Of a stretch of DNA of 64,000 nt, positions 45,433 through 54,435 are shown in pieces. The DNA is from Leptospira sp. 96542 (GTDB taxonomy: Bacteria; Spirochaetota; Leptospiria; Leptospirales; Leptospiraceae): NCBI GenBank assembly GCA_029310945.1, contig JARJFC010000016.1, positions 1-64,000 on the forward strand, written 5' to 3'. The first letter of the stretch is position 1. Every line of letters begins with the position of its first letter. The notes under the pieces are model-generated. The model was not told the DNA's origin. It saw nothing but the letters and a program-made list of their open reading frames with translations, and did not search any database. Position numbers and translations under genes: made by a program.

Positions 45433-47154
45433 CTACAGTATTTTAGATGGATAAATTTTTCCATTTTCGATTCTGTAAATATTATCACATTTTTGAAGAG
45501 TACTAAGCCGATGTGCAATGATTAGTATCGTTTTTGTGCCATGTAAGGCGTGAATTGCCTCCATCACTTCATTTTCTGTAGTCAAGTCTAAAGAACTTGT
45601 TGCCTCATCTAACACTAACACAGATGGATTATGATAAAGTGCTCGTGCAATTCCTATTCTTTGTTTTTGTCCACCAGAAAGTTTTATACCTCGCTCCCCA
45701 ACTATCGTATCTAATCCCGATTCGGCTCTTGCCACAAAACTTTCCAACTGCGAAAGTTTTATCGCAGTTCTCACTTTTTCATCATCAATGGATGATTCAG
45801 TTATTCCAAAGGCTATATTGTTACGAAGAGTATCGTCGGTTAAATAAATATTTTGAGATACATAACCAATTTGTTTTTGCCATAACTTAGGGTTACGAAC
45901 AATGGATTCTCCATCAATTTTAATGTCACCACGAGTAGGCGATATTAAGCCAAGTAGCAAATCAATGAGAGTGCTCTTACCAGCTCCACTTTCCCCGATA
46001 AACCCAATCGTTGTTCCTGAAGAAACAACTAAGGAAATTCCACTCAATACTTCATTCATAGAATATGCAAAGTGCACATCATCTAATTCCAAATTTTGAA
46101 ATTCGCTATAGGAATTTGCATTCTCTAAATTAAAATCTATAGGGTCTGCCAAACACATCTCATTATAGATTAAATCAATTGTAGGCAAAGAAAATTTTAT
46201 ATTCTGCATCACAACTAACATCCTATTTACTGATGGCATTACACGAAAAGCAGCAGCTCCAAAAACTGCTACTAAAGTTGCCGCTTCGCTTAAAGATTTC
46301 TCCTGAAATATTGCGGATAAAATAAGCGAAACGAGACCTAAAATAGAAAAATACTCTAACCATATTCTCGGGAATGCTAACAGCGTGCTATATTGCTTTA
46401 CTACTTTTGCAACACCATCACTTTGCAATACGTAACGTTTAATAAATTCAGTTTCTCGACCGTAAATTTTAATATCCTTAATTCCACCTAACCCTTGCTG
46501 AAAATGACGAATCCGCGCACCTTCAAAATTTTGACGCAAGATCCCTAAGTTCAACAACTTCTTTTTTGCCAAAGCAAATGTAACAGCCCCAGCAAAACCC
46601 AAAGAACCAATGACCACAACTGCCCCAAAAGGTTCAACATATAACAAAAAGAAGAAAATTCCAATCATGGTTATGATCTCATTCAGAAAAGACAGAGCCT
46701 GCTGAACCATAGAAACCAATGTTGCCACCTCAATCGATGTATTCCGAATCAATTCCGCAGAATTTCGATTCACATGAAATAGATACGGCTGACTTAAGTA
46801 TTTCTTAAATAATGCTCCTGACAATCTACTTTGAAACTCTGCAGCGTATCCAGCTTGTTCCCAAGAGAAAAAAATCAGGAAAATAGTTCGGAGAGTGTAT
46901 AAAAAAACCATCCCTACCATGGCATAGATTGCCAATATCTCAAGAGGCGGATTACCCAAATACATTATGGTTTGATGAAAATAAAGATTTTCTCTGAGCT
47001 GACTTGAATCTGTAAGCACCGAAACCAACGGAATAATGATTCCTATACCGAAAGATTCGAAAATTAAACTAAAGAAAATCAAAACAAACATATAAATGGT
47101 TTTTTTTCTCTGATAAGAATCGAGTAAATACCAAACTTTATTAAAATAATTCAT
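45433..47154 (-). CDS. ABC transporter, fused permease and ATPase (PglK/MsbA-like)
   Basis: A 573-residue half-transporter acting as a homodimer. The first 320 residues carry about six membrane segments (for example IYMFVLIFFSLIFESFGIGI and ITMIGIFFFLLYV). The ATPase part has Walker A GESGAGKST near 385, signature LSGGQKQRIGIAR and Walker B VLVLDEATSSLD. It resembles PglK and MsbA-like lipid-oligosaccharide flippases, and as the only exporter in the window it is a candidate flippase for the O-unit. Confidence 0.88.
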   Translation of the reverse strand: MNYFNKVWYLLDSYQRKKTIYMFVLIFFSLIFESFGIGIIIPLVSVLTDSSQLRENLYFHQTIMYLGNPPLEILAIYAMVGMVFLYTLRTIFLIFFSWEQAGYAAEFQSRLSGALFKKYLSQPYLFHVNRNSAELIRNTSIEVATLVSMVQQALSFLNEIITMIGIFFFLLYVEPFGAVVVIGSLGFAGAVTFALAKKKLLNLGILRQNFEGARIRHFQQGLGGIKDIKIYGRETEFIKRYVLQSDGVAKVVKQYSTLLAFPRIWLEYFSILGLVSLILSAIFQEKSLSEAATLVAVFGAAAFRVMPSVNRMLVVMQNIKFSLPTIDLIYNEMCLADPIDFNLENANSYSEFQNLELDDVHFAYSMNEVLSGISLVVSSGTTIGFIGESGAGKSTLIDLLLGLISPTRGDIKIDGESIVRNPKLWQKQIGYVSQNIYLTDDTLRNNIAFGITESSIDDEKVRTAIKLSQLESFVARAESGLDTIVGERGIKLSGGQKQRIGIARALYHNPSVLVLDEATSSLDLTTENEVMEAIHALHGTKTILIIAHRLSTLQKCDNIYRIENGKIYPSKIL

Positions 47155-47188
47155 AATTAAGTCCTTTTTTCTAAGGTTAATCTGCCGC

Positions 47189-48931
47189 CTAAAAGTTGAA
47201 CGGGTAGATTTTGAATTTATATATTATTGAAACATAAACTGTTAAAATATAAATATAGGTTAATGGCAAACCTAACTTAAAAAATTCGGAAGGTTTATAA
47301 TGTCCTACACTATAAATCATCATGTTTGTATGATACCCGAAAGGTGTCAGAAAGCTAGCACTTGCTCCAAAAGCAGTTACAAAAAAAAAAGGTTCAGCGT
47401 TAGTAGACAGACCAGATGCGAGTGAAACAGCAAATGGAAGCGCAATACCTGCGGCAACTGCGTTACTTACAAACTCTGTCAAAACAATCACAAAAACAAA
47501 AAAAATAAAGAGCGAAACAAATACTGGCAAATTCAATAGGAATGGAAGAAGATTCGCCAAAATAAATTCGGGAGCCTGCAAAGTCCGAAGGACATTTGAA
47601 ATAACAAACGCAGAACCAACTGTCATAATTAAATTAAACGGGATTTCATTTTTCAAAGAATTTAAAGTCAACAAATTTGCTAATATTCCAAATATTAGAA
47701 CGATCAGAGAACCTTTGAATAAAGACAATAATCCAAAGATATTCAAAACCAATATTAGCAAGAATAAGAACAAATATGCAGTAGATTTCCAATATTGATT
47801 ATCCTTTACTAGGCGTATTCCTTCTAAACTACGAAAGCTAAGAATATTTGATTGGTTCTTTTCGAAATCTGCACCTATTGCTAATGTAAGTTGGTCACCT
47901 GGTTTAAAAATTTCATCGCCTAAATTGCTTTTTATCACATCTAAACCGCGCCTAACAGAGACAACAACGGAATTAAACCTCGATCGAAACTGAACTATCT
48001 TAGGTGTCAAACCTACCAAATCAGACTCATCTGTTATTAGCACCTCTTTTAGATTCTTTAAAGAGTGGATTGAGGGCTCATTCGATACTTCCAATCCTTG
48101 TATGAGTTTTAATTTTCCGATATCCGCAATCGCACCGATAAAGATCAATTTATCACCAAATTCTATAACATCAGAAGGCTTGGCAGGTGATATAATAGTT
48201 CCATCGCTACGAACTAATTCTCCCAAAAAAAAGTTTTTAAGATTTCGAAGCCCGTTTGATTCAATTGTATTCCCAATTAATTTTGATTTTTTTTTAACTA
48301 AAGCCTCGATGACTGAGGCACCGTTATCATGCGAATTGTCTACATCGATATATTTTCGCGGAGCAAATGATAAATAAATAAAGCCAAGAACTGCAGGAGT
48401 AATTCCAATTTCAAAAAAACTCAATAGTGACCAAGATTCAAAACCATACCTAATTTTAAGATTATTCACAATTAAATTTGTGGAAGTACCCACTAGAGTT
48501 AACATCCCTCCAAGAATGGAAGCAAATGATATAGACATTAAAAATAATCGCTGTTGACGTTTTCGCCCATTTAGTATTCCAATCATAGTCGAAACTACGG
48601 CTGCATTATTGACAAACATTGAATACAACATGGAAAAAAAATTTAATTTGATTGAAACCTTCTTGTCCGATCCCTTTAGCAATAGACTCCTAATTTTTTC
48701 AACTAAAGGATTAAATTCCAGTCCTTTAGAAATAAATATCAAAGCTGAAATGGTTAAAAGAGTTTCATCAAAAAACGAGGCCAAATACTCTCCAGTTTCA
48801 ATTAGGCCAAACATCAAAAAACAAATTGTTAACGTAAGAAAAACTATACCAGTGGGCACCTCAAATAAATAAACGATACCTATTGAGATGACAATACTTA
48901 ACATTATGATTGAAATAAGAATACCGTGCAT
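47189..48931 (-). CDS. SLC13-type anion permease with RCK_C domains
   Basis: A 580-residue integral membrane transporter. It has two hydrophobic blocks (about residues 1-190 and 375-580) with NNAAVVSTM and a second SNAVAAGIAL motif, as in DASS/SLC13 carriers for sulfate or dicarboxylates. Two TrkA-C-like domains lie between, at about 200-360. An ATG at 48931 follows a 578-base gap. Long homopolymers, an A10 run on the plus strand at 47381-47390 and T9 near 48287-48295, lie in the coding region. Sulfate is a reasonable guess given the cysC and sulfotransferase genes, but not shown. Confidence 0.82.
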   Translation of the reverse strand: MHGILISIIMLSIVISIGIVYLFEVPTGIVFLTLTICFLMFGLIETGEYLASFFDETLLTISALIFISKGLEFNPLVEKIRSLLLKGSDKKVSIKLNFFSMLYSMFVNNAAVVSTMIGILNGRKRQQRLFLMSISFASILGGMLTLVGTSTNLIVNNLKIRYGFESWSLLSFFEIGITPAVLGFIYLSFAPRKYIDVDNSHDNGASVIEALVKKKSKLIGNTIESNGLRNLKNFFLGELVRSDGTIISPAKPSDVIEFGDKLIFIGAIADIGKLKLIQGLEVSNEPSIHSLKNLKEVLITDESDLVGLTPKIVQFRSRFNSVVVSVRRGLDVIKSNLGDEIFKPGDQLTLAIGADFEKNQSNILSFRSLEGIRLVKDNQYWKSTAYLFLFLLILVLNIFGLLSLFKGSLIVLIFGILANLLTLNSLKNEIPFNLIMTVGSAFVISNVLRTLQAPEFILANLLPFLLNLPVFVSLFIFFVFVIVLTEFVSNAVAAGIALPFAVSLASGLSTNAEPFFFVTAFGASASFLTPFGYHTNMMIYSVGHYKPSEFFKLGLPLTYIYILTVYVSIIYKFKIYPFNF

Positions 48932-49509
48932 TGAACTTTAATTTAAAAAAATGATCATATCAAAGTTAGAAAATATACGATGTAGTCTTAAAGTATAGTT
49001 CTTTGTACTCGCTTCAACAAAAGATTCTGACAGCAGTTTTAAATCAGAACTTTTTTCTTGGTCAATTATTTCATTCATTATCAACCCTTTCAACATCTTC
49101 CTAAGTTAAATTTGAAAAACTCTACCTCTCAGAAAAATATTAGCGGATTAAACCAATTGTAGATTGATGTATGGCTCTTCGCCAATATGAACTTACACTG
49201 GCCAAGATTTTTTATATAACTTTTACGCGATTACTTCATCTCAAGCGAAGTCTTTTCCATTATCGAAAATTAAAGTATACAATTGGTCTTTAATACTGCC
49301 TAATACTATATCACACTTGTTATTTACATAGCTTCTAAGCCCCTAAAGCTGAAACAGATTTAAAAGTTCCTACTTAGAATTGGGTCTGACTGCAATACTC
49401 CAAAGATAAAGGCAAAAATTAAAAATTCCCAATTACAAGGTTCATATTTTTTAATAACTAAAAAACATAAAGTAAGAGAAATAAAGAATATTAACAATAT
49501 AAATAAACT
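48932..49509. other. 578-base intergenic gap with no convincing gene
   Basis: This is the largest break in the operon. I read both strands. On the minus strand an ATG at 49079 opens a frame that stops after 21 codons. On the plus strand a 41-codon frame runs from 49171 to 49293 without a ribosome-binding site. The region is AT rich, without direct repeats or terminal inverted repeats that I can see. It may carry an internal promoter for the transporter and pseudaminate block (see 48992-49020) or the debris of a lost gene. Confidence 0.5.
48992..49020 (-). promoter_or_regulatory. possible sigma70-type promoter before the SLC13 gene
   Basis: On the minus strand, TATACT (48997-48992) is a five-of-six match to the -10 consensus. 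TTGTTG (49020-49015) is a weak -35, with 17 bases between them. Transcription would begin about 55 bases upstream of the SLC13 ATG. In such AT-rich sequence chance matches are common, so this is a candidate only. Confidence 0.3.
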
Positions 49510-50229
49510 CTATCCAATACCTAACCAAAGCGTTTTGTAATATCCATACTCCTCATTACCTGATTGCTGATTGTCATAATCAAAACCATACCTTTTGATT
49601 TCCGCCAACCAATCCTCAGGCTCCACACCCGCCCTCTTCATACCATAAGGCCAAAACTCACAACATATTATAATATCTGGATTTTGAAGAATTGTTCTTT
49701 GCATACCGCGCAAAGCAATCGCATCATAACCTTGGAGATCCATCTTAATAAAAGAAACATTGATGACTCCGTTCTTCTTACAATAATCATCTAAAGCAAA
49801 ACTGTCGATTTGAATTTTCTTTCTGATTTCACCACTATCATAGGTTTGGTGATCAACATTCAAATCTTCCGAAATATAAAGGTCTAATTTTCCTGTTTTA
49901 TCTGATAAAGCAGCATTAATAATTGCAACATTTGAAAATTTTTTTGTTCGTTTTTTTAATATTTCAAAATTTTTTGGATCAGGCTCAAAAGCAATTACAA
50001 GACCCTGATTACCAACCAGTTTTGAAAATAGTCTAGTGTAAAATCCTACATTCGCACCACCATCAACAACAACGGAACCAGGTTTAATGATTCGTTTGAT
50101 CTTTCGAATGTCAGAATAATCTGTAATATATTTATACTTATCATAAAAAAACAAATAAGTCCGAATCATTCCAATCGAGTAAAGTCGATTGAAAATTTTA
50201 AATCCTATTAGAATCAATTTGGCAAACAT
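49510..50229 (-). CDS. FkbM-family methyltransferase
   Basis: A 239-residue SAM-dependent methyltransferase. VVDGGANVGFYTRLFSKL near residue 55, then AFEPDPKNF, and IKMDLQGYDAIALRGM are FkbM hallmarks. The start overlaps the previous FkbM gene by 16 bases, and it lies last before the gap. The tandem pair suggests two methylations on one or two sugars. It shares the FkbM layout with the protein at 9500 but has a shorter N-terminus. Confidence 0.88.
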   Translation of the reverse strand: MFAKLILIGFKIFNRLYSIGMIRTYLFFYDKYKYITDYSDIRKIKRIIKPGSVVVDGGANVGFYTRLFSKLVGNQGLVIAFEPDPKNFEILKKRTKKFSNVAIINAALSDKTGKLDLYISEDLNVDHQTYDSGEIRKKIQIDSFALDDYCKKNGVINVSFIKMDLQGYDAIALRGMQRTILQNPDIIICCEFWPYGMKRAGVEPEDWLAEIKRYGFDYDNQQSGNEEYGYYKTLWLGIG

Positions 50230-51029
50230 AGAATATCAATTCCACCATACTTTGGAACATTTTTATCAATATTATCTACAGTAAGCGCATGTTTTGTTTT
50301 TGAATCAAAAAGCTTATAATTTTTCTTTTCAAAGAGATCAAAATATTTGGCAAACTCACCCTTGGTAGATTCGCCTGTATGCCCCATAAACTCGAAAACG
50401 ATTATGGGGCGAAAACGATCGATAGTATTTCCAGCACCCCTAAGAATATCTAACTCAAAACCATCTACGTCAATTTTTATCAAGTCTACTGTAGTAAGTT
50501 TTTGATCTTTGACAAAAGAATCCAAAGTAATTTGTTTATCTATTGCCTTTTGTAAAATTCCACCATGAATCGGATGATCTTGTTTGGATCCGTCCACCTT
50601 CCATGATGAATAAACAGCCTTATTGTTTACTTCTTTAATTTCATCCGAGAGAAAAACTTGGACAGGGTAAATTCTCTTTTTTAAATCTGGATTTAAACTC
50701 AGATTTTCATTTAACTTTCCAAACGCATAAAATGTTGGTTCAAAAGCATAAACAATACTGTTGCTGAAATTTTTAGCAAATGGCAACGATATAGATCCAA
50801 TATTTGCCCCAATATCGAAAATGACTTTTGGTTCTGTTTTAAACTCAGTTAATTTCCATACATGACTTTGAAAACTACCAAATAAAAATATGGAGAGGTC
50901 GATTCCTTCGGAAAGATCAACTTTATAGAATATTCCATTCCTATTGATGATTCTAATTTTGGAAATTCCAAGCAAGGATATGACTCTATAAATTATACCT
51001 GCTATAACTAATTTAATTCTTGTACTCAT
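50214..51029 (-). CDS. FkbM-family methyltransferase
   Basis: A 271-residue SAM-dependent methyltransferase. VIFDIGANIGSISLPFAK near residue 68, AFEPTFYAF, and IKIDVDGFELDILRGAG are the FkbM motifs. A hydrophobic N-terminus (LVIAGIIYRVISLLG) may associate with the membrane. It is encoded directly upstream of another FkbM gene, with a 16-base overlap, and likely O-methylates a different hydroxyl of the same glycan. Confidence 0.88.
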   Translation of the reverse strand: MSTRIKLVIAGIIYRVISLLGISKIRIINRNGIFYKVDLSEGIDLSIFLFGSFQSHVWKLTEFKTEPKVIFDIGANIGSISLPFAKNFSNSIVYAFEPTFYAFGKLNENLSLNPDLKKRIYPVQVFLSDEIKEVNNKAVYSSWKVDGSKQDHPIHGGILQKAIDKQITLDSFVKDQKLTTVDLIKIDVDGFELDILRGAGNTIDRFRPIIVFEFMGHTGESTKGEFAKYFDLFEKKNYKLFDSKTKHALTVDNIDKNVPKYGGIDILCLPN

Positions 51030-51035
51030 GATGAT

Positions 51036-52319
51036 CTAAATAAACTTTGTTTTTCTTGCCGCAAAAAGCAACATTGTCAAAAGAATAACTCCATGTTTCC
51101 ATCTAGAAATATTCGTTTCCCCATAGGTTCTTTCCTTATATGAGATTGGAACTTCAATAATTTTTAATCCCATTCTGGAGGCGCCAAATATCAGATCAAA
51201 ATCACCAAAAGGATCAAAGTCGCCGAAGTAAGCCCTGTTCTTTGCTAACATTGCATAATTCGATTTTGAAATAACCTTAGTTCCGCATAAGGTATCTTTA
51301 AATCTTTGGCCAAGCACAAAGGAAAAAGAAACTGCAAAAAATTTATTTCCTACTCGGTTAAAAAACCGCATTGCTTTTTTTTCCATAGGGTAAACCAATC
51401 GAGAACCATTGATGAACTCCCCCTTACCAGAAGCAATAGCAGTATAAAATTTTGGTAGATCTTCAGGTGGAACTGTCAGATCCGCATCAAGGATCATCAG
51501 AATTTCATTTTTTGCCATCGAGAAACCTTTTCTGACAGCGTCACCCTTCCCCTTTCCATCTTGCTGAGCTACTTGAATTTTCAAATGGCCTTTATATACC
51601 TTTTTTAGTTCTGATATTTTTTCCCAAGTATTGTCCTTCGAATTACCTTCAACAAAAATCAATTCATCGTTAGGCCCCATTTTCGGAATTCTTTTAGGAA
51701 TATCGAAAATATTTCCTTCTTCATTCCTTGCAGCAACTACAATAGAAACAGACGGTTGTTTCTGTTTTTTCTCTTGGAGAGCGATGGGACGAGCAATGGC
51801 GATATTAAGAACTGTAAAATTTCTAATGAAAGGCAAAGGTGCAAGATAACGATTTACAAAATTACTAATAAATGGTATATAGAGTGGAAGTAAAATTCGT
51901 TGTTCAACTCTTACTAATTCATAATCTTCTAAAATTAGAAAATTAGCAACATCTTCATGTGAAATCCAATTTTGTTCTGGCGTTGTAGAGCGAAGCCCAA
52001 AGATATCGGCCAATTTAAAGATTGGCCACCACAGAGAACTATAATACACAATGGCTATTCGAGTTTGGTCACTTAATTTAGAATGCAATGAATGAAAGAA
52101 ATTTTGGATATCACCTTCGTAATGAATGTTCCCATTGATTAAAACAAAATCCGAATTTATCTTTTTTACTTCTGATAAGTTAGATATCTTTTTATATTCA
52201 CCTTTAAATAACGATTCAATGGTGTCATTTTTCGGAGCAAACTCAAGTAGTGAATTTTCCGATGTACAATAGTGCGAAATGTACCGAAACAATTTTTGAT
52301 AAAAATATTTTTTTAGCAT
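51036..52319 (-). CDS. GT2 glycosyltransferase with N-terminal methyltransferase-like region
   Basis: A 427-residue two-part protein. The first 180 residues resemble a class I methyltransferase that lacks a clear glycine-rich SAM loop (LEFAPKNDT stands in its place), so it may be degenerate. From about 190 it is a GT2 of the dolichol-phosphate mannosyltransferase type: SIVVAARNEEGNI, LIFVEGNSKDNTWE, and the DADLTVPP metal motif. RTYGETNISRWKHG is typical of polyprenyl-phosphate-sugar transferases. A single-sugar polyprenyl-phosphate donor synthase is plausible. Confidence 0.83.
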   Translation of the reverse strand: MLKKYFYQKLFRYISHYCTSENSLLEFAPKNDTIESLFKGEYKKISNLSEVKKINSDFVLINGNIHYEGDIQNFFHSLHSKLSDQTRIAIVYYSSLWWPIFKLADIFGLRSTTPEQNWISHEDVANFLILEDYELVRVEQRILLPLYIPFISNFVNRYLAPLPFIRNFTVLNIAIARPIALQEKKQKQPSVSIVVAARNEEGNIFDIPKRIPKMGPNDELIFVEGNSKDNTWEKISELKKVYKGHLKIQVAQQDGKGKGDAVRKGFSMAKNEILMILDADLTVPPEDLPKFYTAIASGKGEFINGSRLVYPMEKKAMRFFNRVGNKFFAVSFSFVLGQRFKDTLCGTKVISKSNYAMLAKNRAYFGDFDPFGDFDLIFGASRMGLKIIEVPISYKERTYGETNISRWKHGVILLTMLLFAARKTKFI

Positions 52320-52387
52320 TGTTGCCTTTTATAGTTTAATATCGTTCTAAAGATTAGTGACTACTTCTAAATAAGAAAATCATGTTT

Positions 52388-53398
52388 TTAACAAACAAGT
52401 TCAACCTGATTCCCAAGAAAAAAATTCGCAACATTCTCTGCCGCTTCTCTTTCCATATCTTCCCTACAATCATTCGAACAGGAACCCATATGTTGTGTCA
52501 AAATCACATTCTCTAACCCACATAACGAACCTTTGTATGGCTCTTCTTCGAAGACATCCATGGCAGCCGAAGAAATTTTTTGGTCGTTTAAGATTTGGTA
52601 TAAATCGTCCTCGTTCACAATTCCACCTCTTGCTGTATTGATTAACACAGCATTCGGTTTCATACGGGACATACTTTGGAGATTGAATAGATTTTTTGTA
52701 TCTAATGTAAAAGGGGTATGAATGGTAATGGCATCAGATTCTTGGATCAATGTATCGAACCCAACTTGCCGGATTGTTGTTGGATTCCAATTTTTGCCGA
52801 GTGAATGATTCACTTTATATATGTTTGATGCAAGTTCACTGAATTCTTGGATCGATTTTTCTTGGTCTAACAGATCACAAACAAGAATCTCTTTTGGTAA
52901 ATAACCTAACAAATGCGAGGCGACACGTTTACCGATGCGACCAAATCCTAAAATACCAATGGTAGAACCACCAATCCTCTCGCCATACGGCCTAGTCCAA
53001 TCACCCCTTCGTATTTCACGGTCTGAGTATGTGACTTTACGCATGGCGTCTACGATAAGGCTCACCGCAAGTTCAGAAACTGCCGGAGAAACAGCATCTG
53101 GTGTGTAAGCAACTGCAATCCCCTTTTCTTTACAGAGATCCAATGGAACACTATCGAGACCCACCCCAACCCGAGAGATTAACTTCAAGGTTTCTGTAAC
53201 GTTTACTAGAGGAGTTAAGTCTTCGGTACCTGCAATGAGTGCGTCAAAGTTCTTTGCGGCATCCGCCACTTCATTTGGCTTCATCTTTCGACCAAGCGGG
53301 TTCACTGTCACCTCGAATCCATTGGATTCCAGTGTGTCCAGCGCTTTAGGATTTGTGCGGCAAAAGGGAAATGTAGAAACAAAAACTTTTTTTGACAT
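52388..53398 (-). CDS. D-isomer 2-hydroxyacid dehydrogenase (SerA-like)
   Basis: A 336-residue NAD-dependent 2-hydroxyacid dehydrogenase. GSTIGILGFGRIGKRVASHL near residue 145 is the cofactor motif; LINTARGGIVNEDDL and the catalytic histidine in ILTQHMGSCS are in place. I use the ATG at 53398 rather than a TTG four codons upstream. It lacks the C-terminal ACT domain of long SerA. In this operon it may make a hydroxy- or keto-acid building block. Confidence 0.87.
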   Translation of the reverse strand: MSKKVFVSTFPFCRTNPKALDTLESNGFEVTVNPLGRKMKPNEVADAAKNFDALIAGTEDLTPLVNVTETLKLISRVGVGLDSVPLDLCKEKGIAVAYTPDAVSPAVSELAVSLIVDAMRKVTYSDREIRRGDWTRPYGERIGGSTIGILGFGRIGKRVASHLLGYLPKEILVCDLLDQEKSIQEFSELASNIYKVNHSLGKNWNPTTIRQVGFDTLIQESDAITIHTPFTLDTKNLFNLQSMSRMKPNAVLINTARGGIVNEDDLYQILNDQKISSAAMDVFEEEPYKGSLCGLENVILTQHMGSCSNDCREDMEREAAENVANFFLGNQVELVC

Positions 53399-53443
53399 TA
53401 TACAGCGCAAATTTTTAAGAATTGTAATTATTAAAAATTGATT

Positions 53444-54142
53444 TTAAGCGAAACATAGACTATTTGGTTTTACTTCGATGCAGTCTTTCGCCATTGTTTG
53501 GATATCAGACATCAAATTGTCCAAATTTTGTGACCCAACCCATTTGATATTCTCGAGCTTTGCTTTGGGAAAGGTTCGCAAAATATCTGAAACTAAATAA
53601 TTTTCTATACCTAAGTCTTTATTGCGAGCTTCGCTTACAGCTTCGTCCCAGTGGAATTTAAAATTTCTCGCTATGAATAACAAATCAACAATATCCTTTT
53701 CCGCGTAACGAAAGAGAGCCGTAATTTTGTTTGAAAGTATATTTTGAATGCTGTCAATTTTATCAAAAAGTTCATCACGAGTAAGTTCTCCATAGTGAAC
53801 TTCAATATCATTTACAAAGTCGAGTTTGAGTTCGGTGTTTGGATATTCTTTACTCTGAAGCAATAACCGCTTATAATTTACACCAACAAATGCATCCTTT
53901 TCATCCCAATAAAAACCAGCACCTTCTAGTGCATTGTAAATCTTTAAACAATACTCATCAAATTTTGAATCACAATTCACAAAAAAATCTAAGTCATCAC
54001 TGTATCTATGATTGAAGTAAATTCGACTTATTGCGGTACCACCTGTTAGATAAAAAGGAGTTTCTAATTTTTTTACTAATTTCAGAACCCCATCCTGCAT
54101 CGGATACAGGCTCTCCCGATAGAATCTTTCGTATTCGTTCAA
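53444..54142 (-). CDS. AbiEii-type nucleotidyltransferase toxin
   Basis: A 232-residue nucleotidyltransferase of the AbiEii/AbiGii toxin family. FYLTGGTAISRIYFNHRYSD near residue 31, followed by DDLDFFV, is the catalytic GG...DxD region. The start is a TTG at 54142 with AAGGAG eight bases before it, the clearest Shine-Dalgarno of the region; an ATG at 54100 is the alternative. Family toxins transfer nucleotides to tRNA or other targets. It overlaps the upstream partner by 137 bases. Confidence 0.85.
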   Translation of the reverse strand: MNEYERFYRESLYPMQDGVLKLVKKLETPFYLTGGTAISRIYFNHRYSDDLDFFVNCDSKFDEYCLKIYNALEGAGFYWDEKDAFVGVNYKRLLLQSKEYPNTELKLDFVNDIEVHYGELTRDELFDKIDSIQNILSNKITALFRYAEKDIVDLLFIARNFKFHWDEAVSEARNKDLGIENYLVSDILRTFPKAKLENIKWVGSQNLDNLMSDIQTMAKDCIEVKPNSLCFA

Positions 54143-54404
54143 AGGTTTCTCTCCTTGCGGGTGGCCATACCCTGCGAATCGTTTCAGGAGTTAACAAAAG
54201 TTTCACTCGATCGATTCCTCCCCATAAAGGAACTAAGATATGCCAAGGCAAACTTTGCAAACAGCGCACAAACCAGCCAATTGTATCAAATCCACCAGCT
54301 GTTTCCGCTCTACCTTCGGTTAAGGCCAAAAGATCTTCTGGTGGTATATTATAATCCCAACATAGGCTCTTCATTAATTTTAGTTTTTCTTCGTGGGTTA
54401 ACAT
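54006..54404 (-). CDS. probable cognate antitoxin of the AbiEii-type toxin
   Basis: A 132-residue protein encoded directly upstream of the toxin in a different frame. MLTHEEKLKLMKSLCWDYNI and DLLALTEGR at the start suggest a compact helical, possibly DNA-binding, domain, and RRVWPPARRETFERI follows. No named family is certain to me. The last 45 residues overlap the toxin frame for 137 bases, more than usual for such pairs. The role of antitoxin is inferred from position and from the known AbiE gene order. Confidence 0.6.
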   Translation of the reverse strand: MLTHEEKLKLMKSLCWDYNIPPEDLLALTEGRAETAGGFDTIGWFVRCLQSLPWHILVPLWGGIDRVKLLLTPETIRRVWPPARRETFERIRKILSGEPVSDAGWGSEISKKIRNSFLSNRWYRNKSNLLQS

Positions 54405-54435
54405 TAAAAAAATTTACATTCGGAAAATTACGTTT

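Noticed and set aside
45414..45518. N-terminal extension of PseC
   Set aside because: The extra 35 residues come from the other frame of the ABC gene, and a good ribosome-binding site precedes the ATG at 45413.
48938..49079. A possible small minus-strand protein just upstream of the SLC13 gene
   Set aside because: A first reading suggested 46 codons, but a recount of the five-adenine run at 49019-49023 puts a TGA after 21 codons.
49171..49293. A 41-codon plus-strand frame in the 578-base gap
   Set aside because: No ribosome-binding site, no recognised motif, and opposite to the operon.
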